From positions 1 to 40,143 of the forward strand of contig NZ_MDCR01000055.1 in assembly GCF_001723055.1 (NCBI RefSeq): a DNA stretch of 40,143 nucleotides, read 5' to 3'. The position numbers and the translations under genes were made by a program. The notes beneath the pieces are model-generated. The model saw nothing but the letters and a program-made list of their open reading frames with translations. It had not been told where the DNA came from and made no database searches. Below are positions 1 through 7,283 of the stretch, piece after piece. Position 1 is the stretch's first letter. Each line of letters opens with the position of its first letter. Source of the stretch: Streptomyces niveus (GTDB taxonomy: Bacteria; Actinomycetota; Actinomycetes; Streptomycetales; Streptomycetaceae).

Positions 1-311
1 ACGGCGGTGACCAGGAACATGACCCAGGGTATGAGGGCGATCCTGCCGCGCACCGCCTTCACGGCGGCGTTGACGAGCCAGTCGACGGTGCCGTTGCTCT
101 TCGCGATTCCGAACAGCAGCGTGACGCCGACCAGTACGACGAACAGATCACCGGGAAAGCCGGAGAAGATGTCGTCGCTGGACTCGTTCGCCACCGTGGA
201 ACCGACGATGAACGCGGCGACGATCGCGAGTACGCCGAGGTGGACCGCCGAGAAGGTCGCGAGGGCGAAGATCAGTACGAGGGCGATGATGGAGATGACT
301 TGATCTGACAC
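1..311 (-). CDS. MatC-like dicarboxylate carrier, N-terminal part (cut by window edge)
   Basis: Only the first 103 codons are in the window; the rest lies beyond base 1. The start is taken as GTG at 311-309, preceded by an AAGGGAG-type ribosome binding site. The protein opens with two hydrophobic helices and contains the block FSGFPGDLFVVLVGVTLLFG followed by NGTVDWLV. This resembles the N-terminal domain of the MatC dicarboxylate (malonate) carriers in the ion-transporter superfamily. The family imports small dicarboxylates or hydroxy acids across the cytoplasmic membrane. The substrate here is not known. The nearby 2-hydroxy-acid dehydrogenase and glyoxylate aminotransferase suggest a short organic acid, which is inference from context. 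It lies downstream of the IclR gene on the same strand, with its own roughly 400-base leader. Confidence 0.8.
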   Translation of the reverse strand, partial: MSDQVISIIALVLIFALATFSAVHLGVLAIVAAFIVGSTVANESSDDIFSGFPGDLFVVLVGVTLLFGIAKSNGTVDWLVNAAVKAVRGRIALIPWVMFLVTA

Positions 312-485
312 GAGGGCTCCCTTGCCGTCGGCAGAAGGTCATGCCGCGCCGCACCGGGGCACGCTGGCGCCCTGGCGCGTCGGCGCATGACGAGGGGTGC
401 ACGCGGCACTGGAGATGCCGGGATACGAGACGGCGCGTGAACGACTCCCCCACAGCCCTGGAGCAACCCAGGAGTGGGCAAATCA

Positions 486-520
486 TTCCGCCAGACGGAA
501 ATTGATTTCCGCAGTCGGGA
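486..520. promoter_or_regulatory. Candidate IclR-type operator pair upstream of the MatC-like gene
   Basis: The region 312-713 between the carrier gene and iclR holds no convincing gene. It contains TTCCG-CCAGA-CGGAA at 486-500, a perfect 5-bp inverted repeat. A close copy, TTCCG-CAGT-CGGGA, follows at 507-520. The two left arms are 21 bp apart, about two helical turns, which would place both sites on one face of the DNA. Paired TTCCG/CGGAA-type palindromes are a form reported for some IclR-family operators. Binding by the adjacent IclR protein is inference. The site lies about 175 bases upstream of the carrier start, so a long leader or a second promoter would be needed. Confidence 0.4.
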
Positions 521-646
521 GTATTGAAGAGCTTTTCCGGCGGCGTCAAGGGTCGTGCGGGATTCCTTCGCGCCGGACGCGACGGGGATCCGTCCGGCCC
601 GGCGGTGCTCCGGCGAGGACGCCGGCCCCTCTCGTACGACGGGAAC

Positions 647-680
647 GAGGCGGCCCCGGCCCTCTGCGTGAAGCCGCCTC
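647..680 (-). terminator. Hairpin downstream of iclR
   Basis: GAGGCGGC at 647-654 pairs perfectly with GCCGCCTC at 673-680 across an 18-base loop. It begins about 34 bases beyond the iclR stop codon. There is no clear U-tract, as is common in streptomycetes. It would separate iclR transcription from the carrier gene, although read-through is possible. Confidence 0.35.
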
Positions 681-713
681 ACACCGCTCAATCCCGTTCA
701 CCCACCCGGCCGT

Positions 714-1493
714 TCATCCCTGGCGGGAGTGGCCCAGCGCCGCGCTGACCTGCCGCGCCGTCTCGCTGACCAGCCTGCCGTGGGCGACGGCCGACTCGGG
801 GGTCATCCGGCTCGTCGGCATGTTCACGCTGATGCTCGCGATCGGCGTACCCGCCTCACCCAGGACGGGGGCCGCGACGGCGGAGACGTCGTCACGCCAC
901 TCGCCGCCGTTGGTCGCGTAACCCCGTTCCCGGATCAGCGCCAGCTCGGCGCGCACCGCGTCGTGGTCGACGACGGTGGCGGCGGTGAACTCCTCCAGCC
1001 CCGCCGCCAGTCGGCGCTCGACCACCTCCGGCGCGCTCGCGGCAAGCAGCGCCTTGCCGTTCGCGGAGGCGTGGAAGGGCAGATGCGTGCCCAGCGCCAG
1101 GATGATCCGGACCGCCTTCGACGTCTCCAGGCGCTCGATCAGCACCACCTTGTCGCCGTCCGGGACCGTCAGATGGACCGTCTCGTCGGTGCGCCTGCGC
1201 AACTCCTCCATGAACGGCACCGCCACGTCGCGCAGGCTCAGTTCGCCGGTGGCACGGCGTCCGACCTGGAGCGCCTTGGTGGTCAGGACCCAGCGGGTGA
1301 CCTCGCCGCCGGCCGGGCGGATCCAGCCCGCGGCGTCCAGGGTGCGCAGCGCCCGCTGCGCCGAGCTCTTGGGCAGATCGAGGGCGCGGGCGAGGTCCGC
1401 GACACCCACCGGCTGCCGCGCCGCGACCTCTTCCAGGACCCGAAGTGCGTTGAGAACGCTCTGCATCCGTTGACTCCCACGTGGTTGGCTCAT
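714..1493 (-). CDS. IclR-family transcriptional regulator
   Basis: This 259-residue protein has the usual IclR length and two-domain layout. An N-terminal winged helix-turn-helix (about residues 10-70, with GVADLARALDLPKSSAQRAL as the recognition region) is followed by an effector-binding domain (about 80-255) containing the family block HASANGKALLA. IclR proteins sense small organic acids and repress or activate neighbouring catabolic genes. It is divergent from the aminotransferase/dehydrogenase operon, and a strong palindrome lies in the shared region. It also precedes the MatC-like carrier on its own strand, so it probably controls both arms. The ATG at 1493 has only a short-spaced GGAG; the internal ATG at residue 10 is an alternative start. 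Confidence 0.9.
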   Translation of the reverse strand: MSQPRGSQRMQSVLNALRVLEEVAARQPVGVADLARALDLPKSSAQRALRTLDAAGWIRPAGGEVTRWVLTTKALQVGRRATGELSLRDVAVPFMEELRRRTDETVHLTVPDGDKVVLIERLETSKAVRIILALGTHLPFHASANGKALLAASAPEVVERRLAAGLEEFTAATVVDHDAVRAELALIRERGYATNGGEWRDDVSAVAAPVLGEAGTPIASISVNMPTSRMTPESAVAHGRLVSETARQVSAALGHSRQG

Positions 1494-1502
1494 ATGCTCC
1501 GC

Positions 1503-1541
1503 CGTGCCATCTTACGACACACCGTGCCACATAGTGGCACG
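1503..1541. promoter_or_regulatory. Palindromic operator between iclR and the aminotransferase operon
   Basis: CGTGCCAC at 1523-1530 and GTGGCACG at 1534-1541 form a perfect 8-bp inverted repeat around ATA. A further half-site, CGTGCCAT, lies at 1503-1510, exactly 20 bp upstream of the first arm. The array fills the short space between the divergent starts (1493 and 1564), as expected for an autoregulated operator. Recognition by the IclR protein is inference. This site also argues for the downstream start at 1564, since an upstream start at 1504 would put the operator inside the gene. Confidence 0.55.
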
Positions 1542-1563
1542 CTTTTCAAGGGAGTTGGCCACC

Positions 1564-2730
1564 GTGACCACTCGCACCGGGCGGCACTTCTTGCAGATCC
1601 CCGGCCCCACCAACGTCCCCGACCAGGTGCTTCGCGCCATGTCGGCACCGACGATGGACCATCGCGGCCCCGAGTTCGCCGCGTTCACCACCAACCTGCT
1701 CGCCCGGCTCGGGCCGGTCTTCGGCGCCTCGGGACCCGTCGTGGTCTTCCCCGGCTCCGGGACCGGGGCGTGGGAGGCGGCCCTCGTCAACACCCTCAGC
1801 ACCGGCGATCGCGTACTGCACGTGGAGACCGGCCACTTCGCCACCCTCTGGCAGCGCATGGCGACCGAACTCGGCCTCTACGTCGACTTCGTGCCGGGCG
1901 ACTGGCGGCACGGCGCCGACCCGGAGGCCGTCGCCGAACGCCTGGCGGCCGACACGGCTCGTACGATCAAGGCCGTCTGCATCGTGCACAACGAGACGTC
2001 CACCGGTGTCACCAGCCGGGTGCCCGAGATCAGGCGGGCGATGGACGCGACGGGACATCCGGCGCTGCTCCTCGTCGACACCATCTCCTCGCTCGGCTCG
2101 ATCGACTACCGGCACGACGAGTGGGGGGTCGACGTCACGGTGGCCGGCTCCCAGAAGGGGCTGATGCTCCCGCCGGGCCTGAGCTTCAACGCGGTCAGCG
2201 AGAAGGCACTCACCGCCTCCCGCACCTCGGGACTGCGCACCTCGTACTGGGACTGGCAGCCGATCATCGAGGCCAACCGGCGCGGCTTCTTCCCGTACAC
2301 CCCCGCCACCAATCTGCTGTACGGGCTGGACGAGGCCCTGCGGATGCTCGCGGCGGAGGGGCTGCCCGCCGTCTTCGCCCGGCACGACCGGCATGCCGCC
2401 GCCACCCGGGCGGCCGTGCGGGGCTGGGGACTTGAGGTGCTCTGCGCCGACGAGCGCGAACACTCCTCCGCGCTCACCGCCGTCCTCGTGCCCGAGGACG
2501 TGGACGCCGACAAGGTGCGGGAGATCATCCTCGAACGGTTCGACATGTCCCTGGGCGCCGGACTGGGCAAGCTGGCCGGGCGGATCTTCCGGATCGGCCA
2601 CCTCGGGCACTTCAACGACCTGACCCTCGCGGGCACGCTCGCCGGGGTCCAGATGGGTCTTCAACTGGCAGGCGTACGCGTCGATCCCACCGGGCTCAAC
2701 GCGGCGCTGGACGTCCTGAGCGCGGGCTGA
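1564..2730 (+). CDS. Class V aminotransferase, serine/alanine-glyoxylate type
   Basis: The 388-residue product is a fold-type I PLP enzyme. Near the N-terminus it has GPTNVPDQVLRAM, the typical opening of serine- and alanine-glyoxylate aminotransferases, and the PLP lysine is probably K198 in GSQKGLMLPPG. Relatives transfer an amino group from serine, alanine or aspartate to glyoxylate, giving glycine. The start is GTG at 1564, 9 bases after AAGGGAG (1548-1554), which leaves the regulatory palindrome outside the gene. It is followed after 22 bases by an FAD/Fe-S 2-hydroxy-acid dehydrogenase in the same direction. That gene could produce the 2-oxo acid that this enzyme aminates. The exact donor and acceptor cannot be read from sequence. 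Confidence 0.87.
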   Translation: MTTRTGRHFLQIPGPTNVPDQVLRAMSAPTMDHRGPEFAAFTTNLLARLGPVFGASGPVVVFPGSGTGAWEAALVNTLSTGDRVLHVETGHFATLWQRMATELGLYVDFVPGDWRHGADPEAVAERLAADTARTIKAVCIVHNETSTGVTSRVPEIRRAMDATGHPALLLVDTISSLGSIDYRHDEWGVDVTVAGSQKGLMLPPGLSFNAVSEKALTASRTSGLRTSYWDWQPIIEANRRGFFPYTPATNLLYGLDEALRMLAAEGLPAVFARHDRHAAATRAAVRGWGLEVLCADEREHSSALTAVLVPEDVDADKVREIILERFDMSLGAGLGKLAGRIFRIGHLGHFNDLTLAGTLAGVQMGLQLAGVRVDPTGLNAALDVLSAG

Positions 2731-2752
2731 CACACCGAGGAGGTTGACCTGC

Positions 2753-5728
2753 ATGACCATCACCAGGGGCGAGCGCCCCGCCCACGAGAGCGCGGAGAAC
2801 CAGGAGCTGGCCCGCACGCTCCAGCGGGATCTCGCCAGGGATCTCGACGGAGAGGTCCAATTCGACGACTACACAAGGCAGTTGTTCGCACGCGACGCGA
2901 GCATGTACGCGATCACGCCGCTCGGGGTGGTCTTCCCGCGCAACGCCGACGACGTCGCCGCCGCGGTCGCGGCAGCCGCCGCGCACCAGGTGTCCGTGGT
3001 GCCGCGCGGCGCCGGGACGAGCCTGGCCGGCCAGACCGTCGGCCCCGGCCTGGTCCTGGACCTGTCGCGGTACATGAACAACATCGTGGAGCTGGACGCC
3101 GGCAGCGGTACGGCGCTGGTCGAGGCCGGAGTCGTACAGGACCAGCTCAACCGCGCCGCGAGCCCCTGGGGGCTGATGTTCGGCCCGGACACCTCGACCA
3201 GCAACCGGGCCACCATCGGCGGGATGATCGGCAACAACTCGGCCGGCAGCGGATCCGTACGCCACGGCATGACCATCGACCACGTCCGCGAACTCGACGT
3301 GGTGCTCTCGGACGCGAGCCGGGTCCGCCTCGACCGCGTGGACGAGGCGACACGCGCGCAGCGGGCCACGCGCCCCACCCTGGAGGGCGCGCTCTACCGG
3401 GAGCTGCCCGAGATCGTCCGGGCCAACTACGCGGCCATCGCGGACGGCTTCCCGGCCCACTGGCGCCGCGCCTGCGGCTACCGGCTGGACCGGCTGGCGC
3501 GCGAGGACACCGTCTTCGACCTGGCCAAATTCGTCGTCGGCTCGGAAGGGACACTCGCCGTCGCGACCAGCGCGCTGGTGGACCTGGTGCCCAAGCCGAG
3601 CCGTACGGTGATCGCCGTCGGCCACTTCACCTCCGTGGCCGGGGCGATCGACGCGACGCAGGACGCGCTCGCCTGCGATCCGGCCGCCGTGGAACTGATG
3701 GACCGGACGATCCTCGACCTGTCCCGCCGCAAGATCGAGTACGCGTCCCTGGGCGACCTCCTGAACGGGGATCCCGAGGCGCTGCTCTTCGTCTCCTTCA
3801 GCGGTGACGACGAGGCCGAGCTGCTGGGCCAGTTGAAGCGGCTGACCGGGCTCTGGTCCCGGAACGGACACGGGTACCACACCCTGCGGGCGGTCACCCC
3901 GGCCCAGCAGGCGTCCCTGCTGAAAGTCCGCAAGGCCGGGCTCGGCCTGCTGATGGCGGCGAGCGAGGGCACAAGGCGACCGCTGGCCTTCGTGGAGGAC
4001 ACCGCCGTCGATCCCATCCATCTCACCGAGTACACCCGCAGGTTCAAGGAGGTCCTCGACCGGCACGAGATGACGGCCGGTTTCTACGGGCACTGTTCGG
4101 TCGGCTGTCTGCACATCCGGCCGTATCTCGACCTCACCGACCCGGCGGACGTGGTCAAGATGCGCAGCGTCGCGGTGGAGATCAAGGATCTCGTCGCCGA
4201 GTACGGCGGCGTCAACTCCAGCGAGCACGGCGACGGGCTGGCCCGGAGCGAGTTCAACCGGGAGATCTTCGGCGACGCGCTGTACGACGCGATGCGGCAG
4301 GTCAAGAAGCTCTTCGACCCGGACAACGTGCTCAACCCCGGCAAGATCGTGGACGCCCCGTCCATGACTGACAACCTGCGGGACGCGGCGCTGCCGCCCG
4401 CCGAACCCCTGCGCACCCGGCTCTCCTTCGAAGTCATCGGCGCGGGCGCGGGCTCCGCCGACGGCACGGGCGCCATGCGCGCGGCGGCGGACCGGTGCAT
4501 GAACATCGGCCTGTGCCGTAAGTCCGGCAGCGGCACCATGTGCCCCTCGTACATGGCCACGCGCAAGGAGGAGGACTCCACCCGCGGCCGGGCCGCCGCC
4601 CTGGTCAAGGCGCTGTCCGAACCGGACCCGCGCGCCGCGCTCGGGGACGAGCGGCTGCACGAGGTCCTGGACCTGTGTCTGATGTGCAAGGCGTGCAAGA
4701 GCGAGTGCCCCCTCGGTGTCGACATGGCGACCCTCAAGAGCGAGGCGCTCTCGCACCACCACGACATCCACGGAGTGCCGCTGCGCTCCCGGCTGTTCGG
4801 GTCGATCCGGTTCCTGAACCGGCTGGGCTCGGCGACCGCGCCGCTGTCCAACCTGCCGGGGCGCATCCCGCTGGTGCGCCGGCTGATGGACCGTACGGTG
4901 GGCATCGCCCCGGCGCGACCGCTGCCCGTCTTCGTACGGCAGAACCTGACGCGCTGGTTCCGGCGCCGTAAGACCACCACCCATCCCATCACCCAGGGCA
5001 CCGTCACCTATCTCGCCGACTCCTTCACCACCTTCACCGAGCCGGACATCGGGCGGGCGGCCGTCCAGCTGCTGGAGCTGTCGGGGTGGGACGTACGGCT
5101 GGAGAGCGGGGTCTGCTGCGGCAGGTCGAGTCTCTCCAAGGGTCTGGTGGACGACGCGAAGAACAAGGCCCGCCATCTGGCGGACACCCTCAGCAAGGCG
5201 ACGGAGGCGGGCTCGCCGGTCGTGGGCTGCGAGCCCTCGTGCCTGATGACGCTGCGCGACGAGCATCTGTCCCTGCTGCCGGACGACCCGGCGGTCAAGG
5301 ACATCGCCGGGCGGGTGCGCCAGGTCGAGGAGTTGCTGGTCGAAGCCATCGACGACGGGCGGCTGCGACCGCGCGAGGACTCCTGGCTCGCCGGGCGCAC
5401 GCTCGTCTACCACGGCCACTGCCACCAGAAGGCGGAGGTGGGCACGGCGGCGACCGTCGCGCTGCTGAACCGGATCCCCGGGGTGTCGGTGGTCGAACTG
5501 GACGCCGGATGCTGCGGGATGGCGGGATCCTTCGGCTTCGAGTCGGAGCACTACGATGTGTCGATGACGGTGGGCGAGGACCGGCTCTTCCCCGCGATCA
5601 CGGCTGAGCCGGCGGAGACGGTGGTGGTCGCCACGGGCGTGTCCTGCCGGCAGCAGATCTTCCACGGGACGGCGCGGGACGCCTGGCACCCCGTCCAACT
5701 GCTGTGGGAGGCGGTGACATCCGAGTGA
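2753..5728 (+). CDS. FAD and Fe-S D-2-hydroxy-acid dehydrogenase, YdiJ/GlcD-GlcF fusion type
   Basis: This 991-residue protein joins a flavin dehydrogenase to an iron-sulfur module. Residues about 40-210 form a PCMH-type FAD domain (PRGAGTSLAGQ), and about 250-530 the FAD-oxidase C-terminal domain, with HGDGLARSEFN and DPDNVLNPGK near its end. An atypical Cys set from C582 (CMNIGLCRKSGSGTMCPSY) is followed by a classic CxxCxxCxxxCP cluster at C642, C645, C648 and C652. Two CCG domains follow with CCGRSSLSKG, CEPSC and DAGCCGMAGSFG. Length and motifs match the YdiJ-like D-2-hydroxyglutarate/D-lactate dehydrogenase family. Such enzymes oxidise 2-hydroxy acids and pass electrons to the respiratory chain at the membrane. 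The start ATG at 2753 has GAGGAGG at 2737-2743. Glycolate, D-lactate or D-2-hydroxyglutarate are all possible substrates. Confidence 0.88.
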   Translation: MTITRGERPAHESAENQELARTLQRDLARDLDGEVQFDDYTRQLFARDASMYAITPLGVVFPRNADDVAAAVAAAAAHQVSVVPRGAGTSLAGQTVGPGLVLDLSRYMNNIVELDAGSGTALVEAGVVQDQLNRAASPWGLMFGPDTSTSNRATIGGMIGNNSAGSGSVRHGMTIDHVRELDVVLSDASRVRLDRVDEATRAQRATRPTLEGALYRELPEIVRANYAAIADGFPAHWRRACGYRLDRLAREDTVFDLAKFVVGSEGTLAVATSALVDLVPKPSRTVIAVGHFTSVAGAIDATQDALACDPAAVELMDRTILDLSRRKIEYASLGDLLNGDPEALLFVSFSGDDEAELLGQLKRLTGLWSRNGHGYHTLRAVTPAQQASLLKVRKAGLGLLMAASEGTRRPLAFVEDTAVDPIHLTEYTRRFKEVLDRHEMTAGFYGHCSVGCLHIRPYLDLTDPADVVKMRSVAVEIKDLVAEYGGVNSSEHGDGLARSEFNREIFGDALYDAMRQVKKLFDPDNVLNPGKIVDAPSMTDNLRDAALPPAEPLRTRLSFEVIGAGAGSADGTGAMRAAADRCMNIGLCRKSGSGTMCPSYMATRKEEDSTRGRAAALVKALSEPDPRAALGDERLHEVLDLCLMCKACKSECPLGVDMATLKSEALSHHHDIHGVPLRSRLFGSIRFLNRLGSATAPLSNLPGRIPLVRRLMDRTVGIAPARPLPVFVRQNLTRWFRRRKTTTHPITQGTVTYLADSFTTFTEPDIGRAAVQLLELSGWDVRLESGVCCGRSSLSKGLVDDAKNKARHLADTLSKATEAGSPVVGCEPSCLMTLRDEHLSLLPDDPAVKDIAGRVRQVEELLVEAIDDGRLRPREDSWLAGRTLVYHGHCHQKAEVGTAATVALLNRIPGVSVVELDAGCCGMAGSFGFESEHYDVSMTVGEDRLFPAITAEPAETVVVATGVSCRQQIFHGTARDAWHPVQLLWEAVTSE

Positions 5729-5790
5729 CCACCGTTTTATCCGGAAGTTCGGATTCAGGACCTGACGAGCGAATGGTCCCCTACCCTCAA

Positions 5791-5816
5791 GATCGGCCTC
5801 CGGGGGGAGGCTGATC
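5791..5816 (+). promoter_or_regulatory. GC hairpin just before the ribosome binding site of the Tat protein
   Basis: GATCGGCCTCC (5791-5801) pairs with GGAGGCTGATC (5806-5816) around a GGGG loop, with one G-U pair. It sits only 3 bases before the AAGGAGG ribosome binding site at 5820-5826. It could be the terminator of the dehydrogenase operon 63 bases upstream, or a translational control or stability element in the leader of the small exported protein. Sequence alone does not decide. Confidence 0.4.
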
Positions 5817-5831
5817 ACCAAGGAGGGGAAC

Positions 5832-6182
5832 ATGTCGAAGATTTCCAGACGTTCGCTGCTGGGCTACTCGGGAACAGCCGCGGCGGGGGCGGTACTTGCC
5901 TCGTCGGCCACGCCCGCCTCAGCCGCGACGGAGGAGGCGGGGGACGCCGGGGCGGCAGCGGCGGTCGAGTTTCAGAACGGCACCGAATTCTCCGGCTTCA
6001 GCAGAGTCATCACCAACGAGGCATCACTGCGGGTGACCTTCAGCATCGCGATCGAAGAGGCCCCCGCGGCGAACAGGATCTCCGCTCTCGAGGTCGCGGA
6101 GGCGCTGTCCGCGCTCGCCGAGGCACGCGGCTGGTCCCCGATAACGTTCTACGGCACCCCGCCGCCCGCCCCGCTGAACTGA
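5832..6182 (+). CDS. Small Tat-exported protein of unknown function
   Basis: The 116-residue precursor starts at ATG 5832, 5 bases after a strong AAGGAGG. Residues 5-11, SRRSLLG, match the twin-arginine motif. An Ala/Gly-rich hydrophobic stretch and ATPASA follow, with a likely signal-peptidase cut after residue 31. The mature part of about 85 residues is acidic, has no cysteine and no recognisable enzyme motif, and ends in SPITFYGTPPPAPLN. It resembles small exported proteins seen in other streptomycetes that have no assigned role, as far as I can recall. Use of the Tat route suggests it folds, perhaps with a partner or cofactor, before export. It is monocistronic and its neighbours give no functional hint. 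Confidence 0.8.
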   Translation: MSKISRRSLLGYSGTAAAGAVLASSATPASAATEEAGDAGAAAAVEFQNGTEFSGFSRVITNEASLRVTFSIAIEEAPAANRISALEVAEALSALAEARGWSPITFYGTPPPAPLN

Positions 6183-6196
6183 CGTCCGGGGTGACG

Positions 6197-6235
6197 ACGG
6201 CCGGTCCCGAACCGTCGGGGTTCGGGACCGGCCGT
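6197..6235. terminator. Strong bidirectional terminator
   Basis: A perfect 17-bp stem (6197-6213 with 6219-6235) encloses a 5-base loop, GTCGG. It lies in the 61 bases between the stop of the Tat protein and the convergent stop of the RraA-like gene, so it can serve both. Confidence 0.85.
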
Positions 6236-6243
6236 CCTCGTAC

Positions 6244-6897
6244 TCAGCCCAGATGAAGGATCTCATCCAGCGGCGCTCCCTCACCGATCCGGCGAAGGAG
6301 CCCTGGTTCCGCGCGGTCCGACCGCTCCGTCAGGTGCAGCACGCCGGCCAACGTGTCGGGTGCCAGTGCGATCACACCGTTGGCGTCGCCGAGGATGACG
6401 TCTCCCGGCTCGATCCGCGCCCCGCCGACTTCGACGGGGACCTGCCGGTGCCCTCGTTCGCCGTCGAGCCGCTTGGTGGTGAGGCAGGTGGTGCCGCGCG
6501 CGTGGACGGGAAGGCCCGTCCGGGGATCCTGGAGCGCGTCGATGTCGGTGACCGCTCCGTCCACGACGATCCCTGAGGCCCCACGGGCTCGCGCTGCGGC
6601 GGCCGTCACCGCTCCGACGACCGCGTGTGTGTGGTCACCACCCGTGTCGATGACCAGCACCGCGCCCGGGCGGAGCGCGACGATCGCCCTGTTGACCGTC
6701 GCGGCGTCCGGTTCGTGGAGCGCGAGCGTGGCGGCGATGCCGATCATGCGCCGCGCGAGCCCGAGCCGCTGGACGGACAGATCCAGGAATCCCTGCTCCA
6801 GGAAGTGGCCGAGAGTCGGGAAGTCGACCTCGGCCGCACGCGCGAGGAGAGCGGCGTTCGGCCCGGGGCCCGTACCGGTGCGCGCTGTCGTCGTCAC
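6244..6897 (-). CDS. RraA-like (HMG/CHA aldolase-fold) family protein
   Basis: This 217-residue protein has the RraA fold signature: GAVLVIDTGGDHTHAVVG (about 78-95), GIVVDGAVTDID (109-120), LPVHARG (129-135) and GDVILGDANGVI near the C-terminus. Relatives include 4-hydroxy-4-methyl-2-oxoglutarate aldolases, which also decarboxylate oxaloacetate, and the RNase E inhibitor RraA. Active aldolases normally carry an arginine in the DGxxRD motif that contacts the 2-oxo acid. Here that place is T117, so the standard aldolase reaction is doubtful. The start overlaps the end of the RidA gene by 4 bases (ATGA), so the two are translationally coupled. It is probably a late step (lyase, decarboxylase or isomerase) in the breakdown route of this cluster. 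Confidence 0.8.
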   Translation of the reverse strand: MTTTARTGTGPGPNAALLARAAEVDFPTLGHFLEQGFLDLSVQRLGLARRMIGIAATLALHEPDAATVNRAIVALRPGAVLVIDTGGDHTHAVVGAVTAAAARARGASGIVVDGAVTDIDALQDPRTGLPVHARGTTCLTTKRLDGERGHRQVPVEVGGARIEPGDVILGDANGVIALAPDTLAGVLHLTERSDRAEPGLLRRIGEGAPLDEILHLG

Positions 6898-7283
6898 GCG
6901 TCTGCCTCGGGAGGGACGACGGCGATGCAGTCAATCTCCATCGAAACGCCCCACAGCCCCACACACACGGTCGTCCGTGCGGGGCGGCTGGAGGCCATGA
7001 ACCTCTCGTACACACGGTTGTAGGTACCCAGTTGATCGAGATGGCTGAGGTACGCGTGGACCTTCACGATGTGCTCCAGACCGGAACCGGCGGCGGTCAG
7101 CACGGCTTCGAGATGGCCGAGCGTCGCGTACACCTGGTCCTCGAAGCTTCCGGCCTCCTCCCCCGGCGCGGCCGGGATCTGCCCTGTCGTGAAGACGAAC
7201 CCGCCGGCCGACGTGGCCTGGACGTACGGTCCGACGGCCGCCGGGACACCGGGGGCCGACGCGAAGCGCGCTATGCCGCTCAT
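6894..7283 (-). CDS. RidA-family enamine/imine deaminase
   Basis: The 129-residue protein is a full-length YjgF/YER057c/UK114 domain. The carboxylate-binding arginine is conserved as R103 in RPARTTVCVGL, with the paired glutamate E116 in VSMEIDCIAVV. RidA proteins hydrolyse reactive enamines and imines, releasing ammonia and a 2-oxo or semialdehyde product. Members encoded in catabolic operons (for example RutC in pyrimidine breakdown) act on pathway-specific substrates. It overlaps the transporter gene before it by 4 bases and the RraA-like gene after it by 4 bases, giving a tightly coupled three-gene operon. Its presence beside an amidohydrolase suggests an aminoacrylate- or imine-type intermediate. 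That is inference. Confidence 0.9.
   Translation of the reverse strand: MSGIARFASAPGVPAAVGPYVQATSAGGFVFTTGQIPAAPGEEAGSFEDQVYATLGHLEAVLTAAGSGLEHIVKVHAYLSHLDQLGTYNRVYERFMASSRPARTTVCVGLWGVSMEIDCIAVVPPEADA

Noticed and set aside
312..713. Small gene in the 402-base gap between the carrier and iclR
   Set aside because: Open frames here lack ribosome binding sites, codon bias and recognisable motifs; the gap is better explained as terminator plus regulatory region.
1504..1563. Upstream ATG start for the aminotransferase
   Set aside because: It would place the palindromic operator inside the gene, lacks a ribosome binding site and has poor third-position GC; GTG 1564 has AAGGGAG before it.
729..2435. 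Open frame running across iclR and the aminotransferase
   Set aside because: It crosses the divergent promoter and is out of frame with two recognisable proteins; its translation is low-complexity Arg/Gly/Ala.
2696..5833. 1045-codon open frame on the minus strand
   Set aside because: It mirrors the FAD/Fe-S dehydrogenase, which has every domain motif in place; the opposite frame shows no family resemblance.
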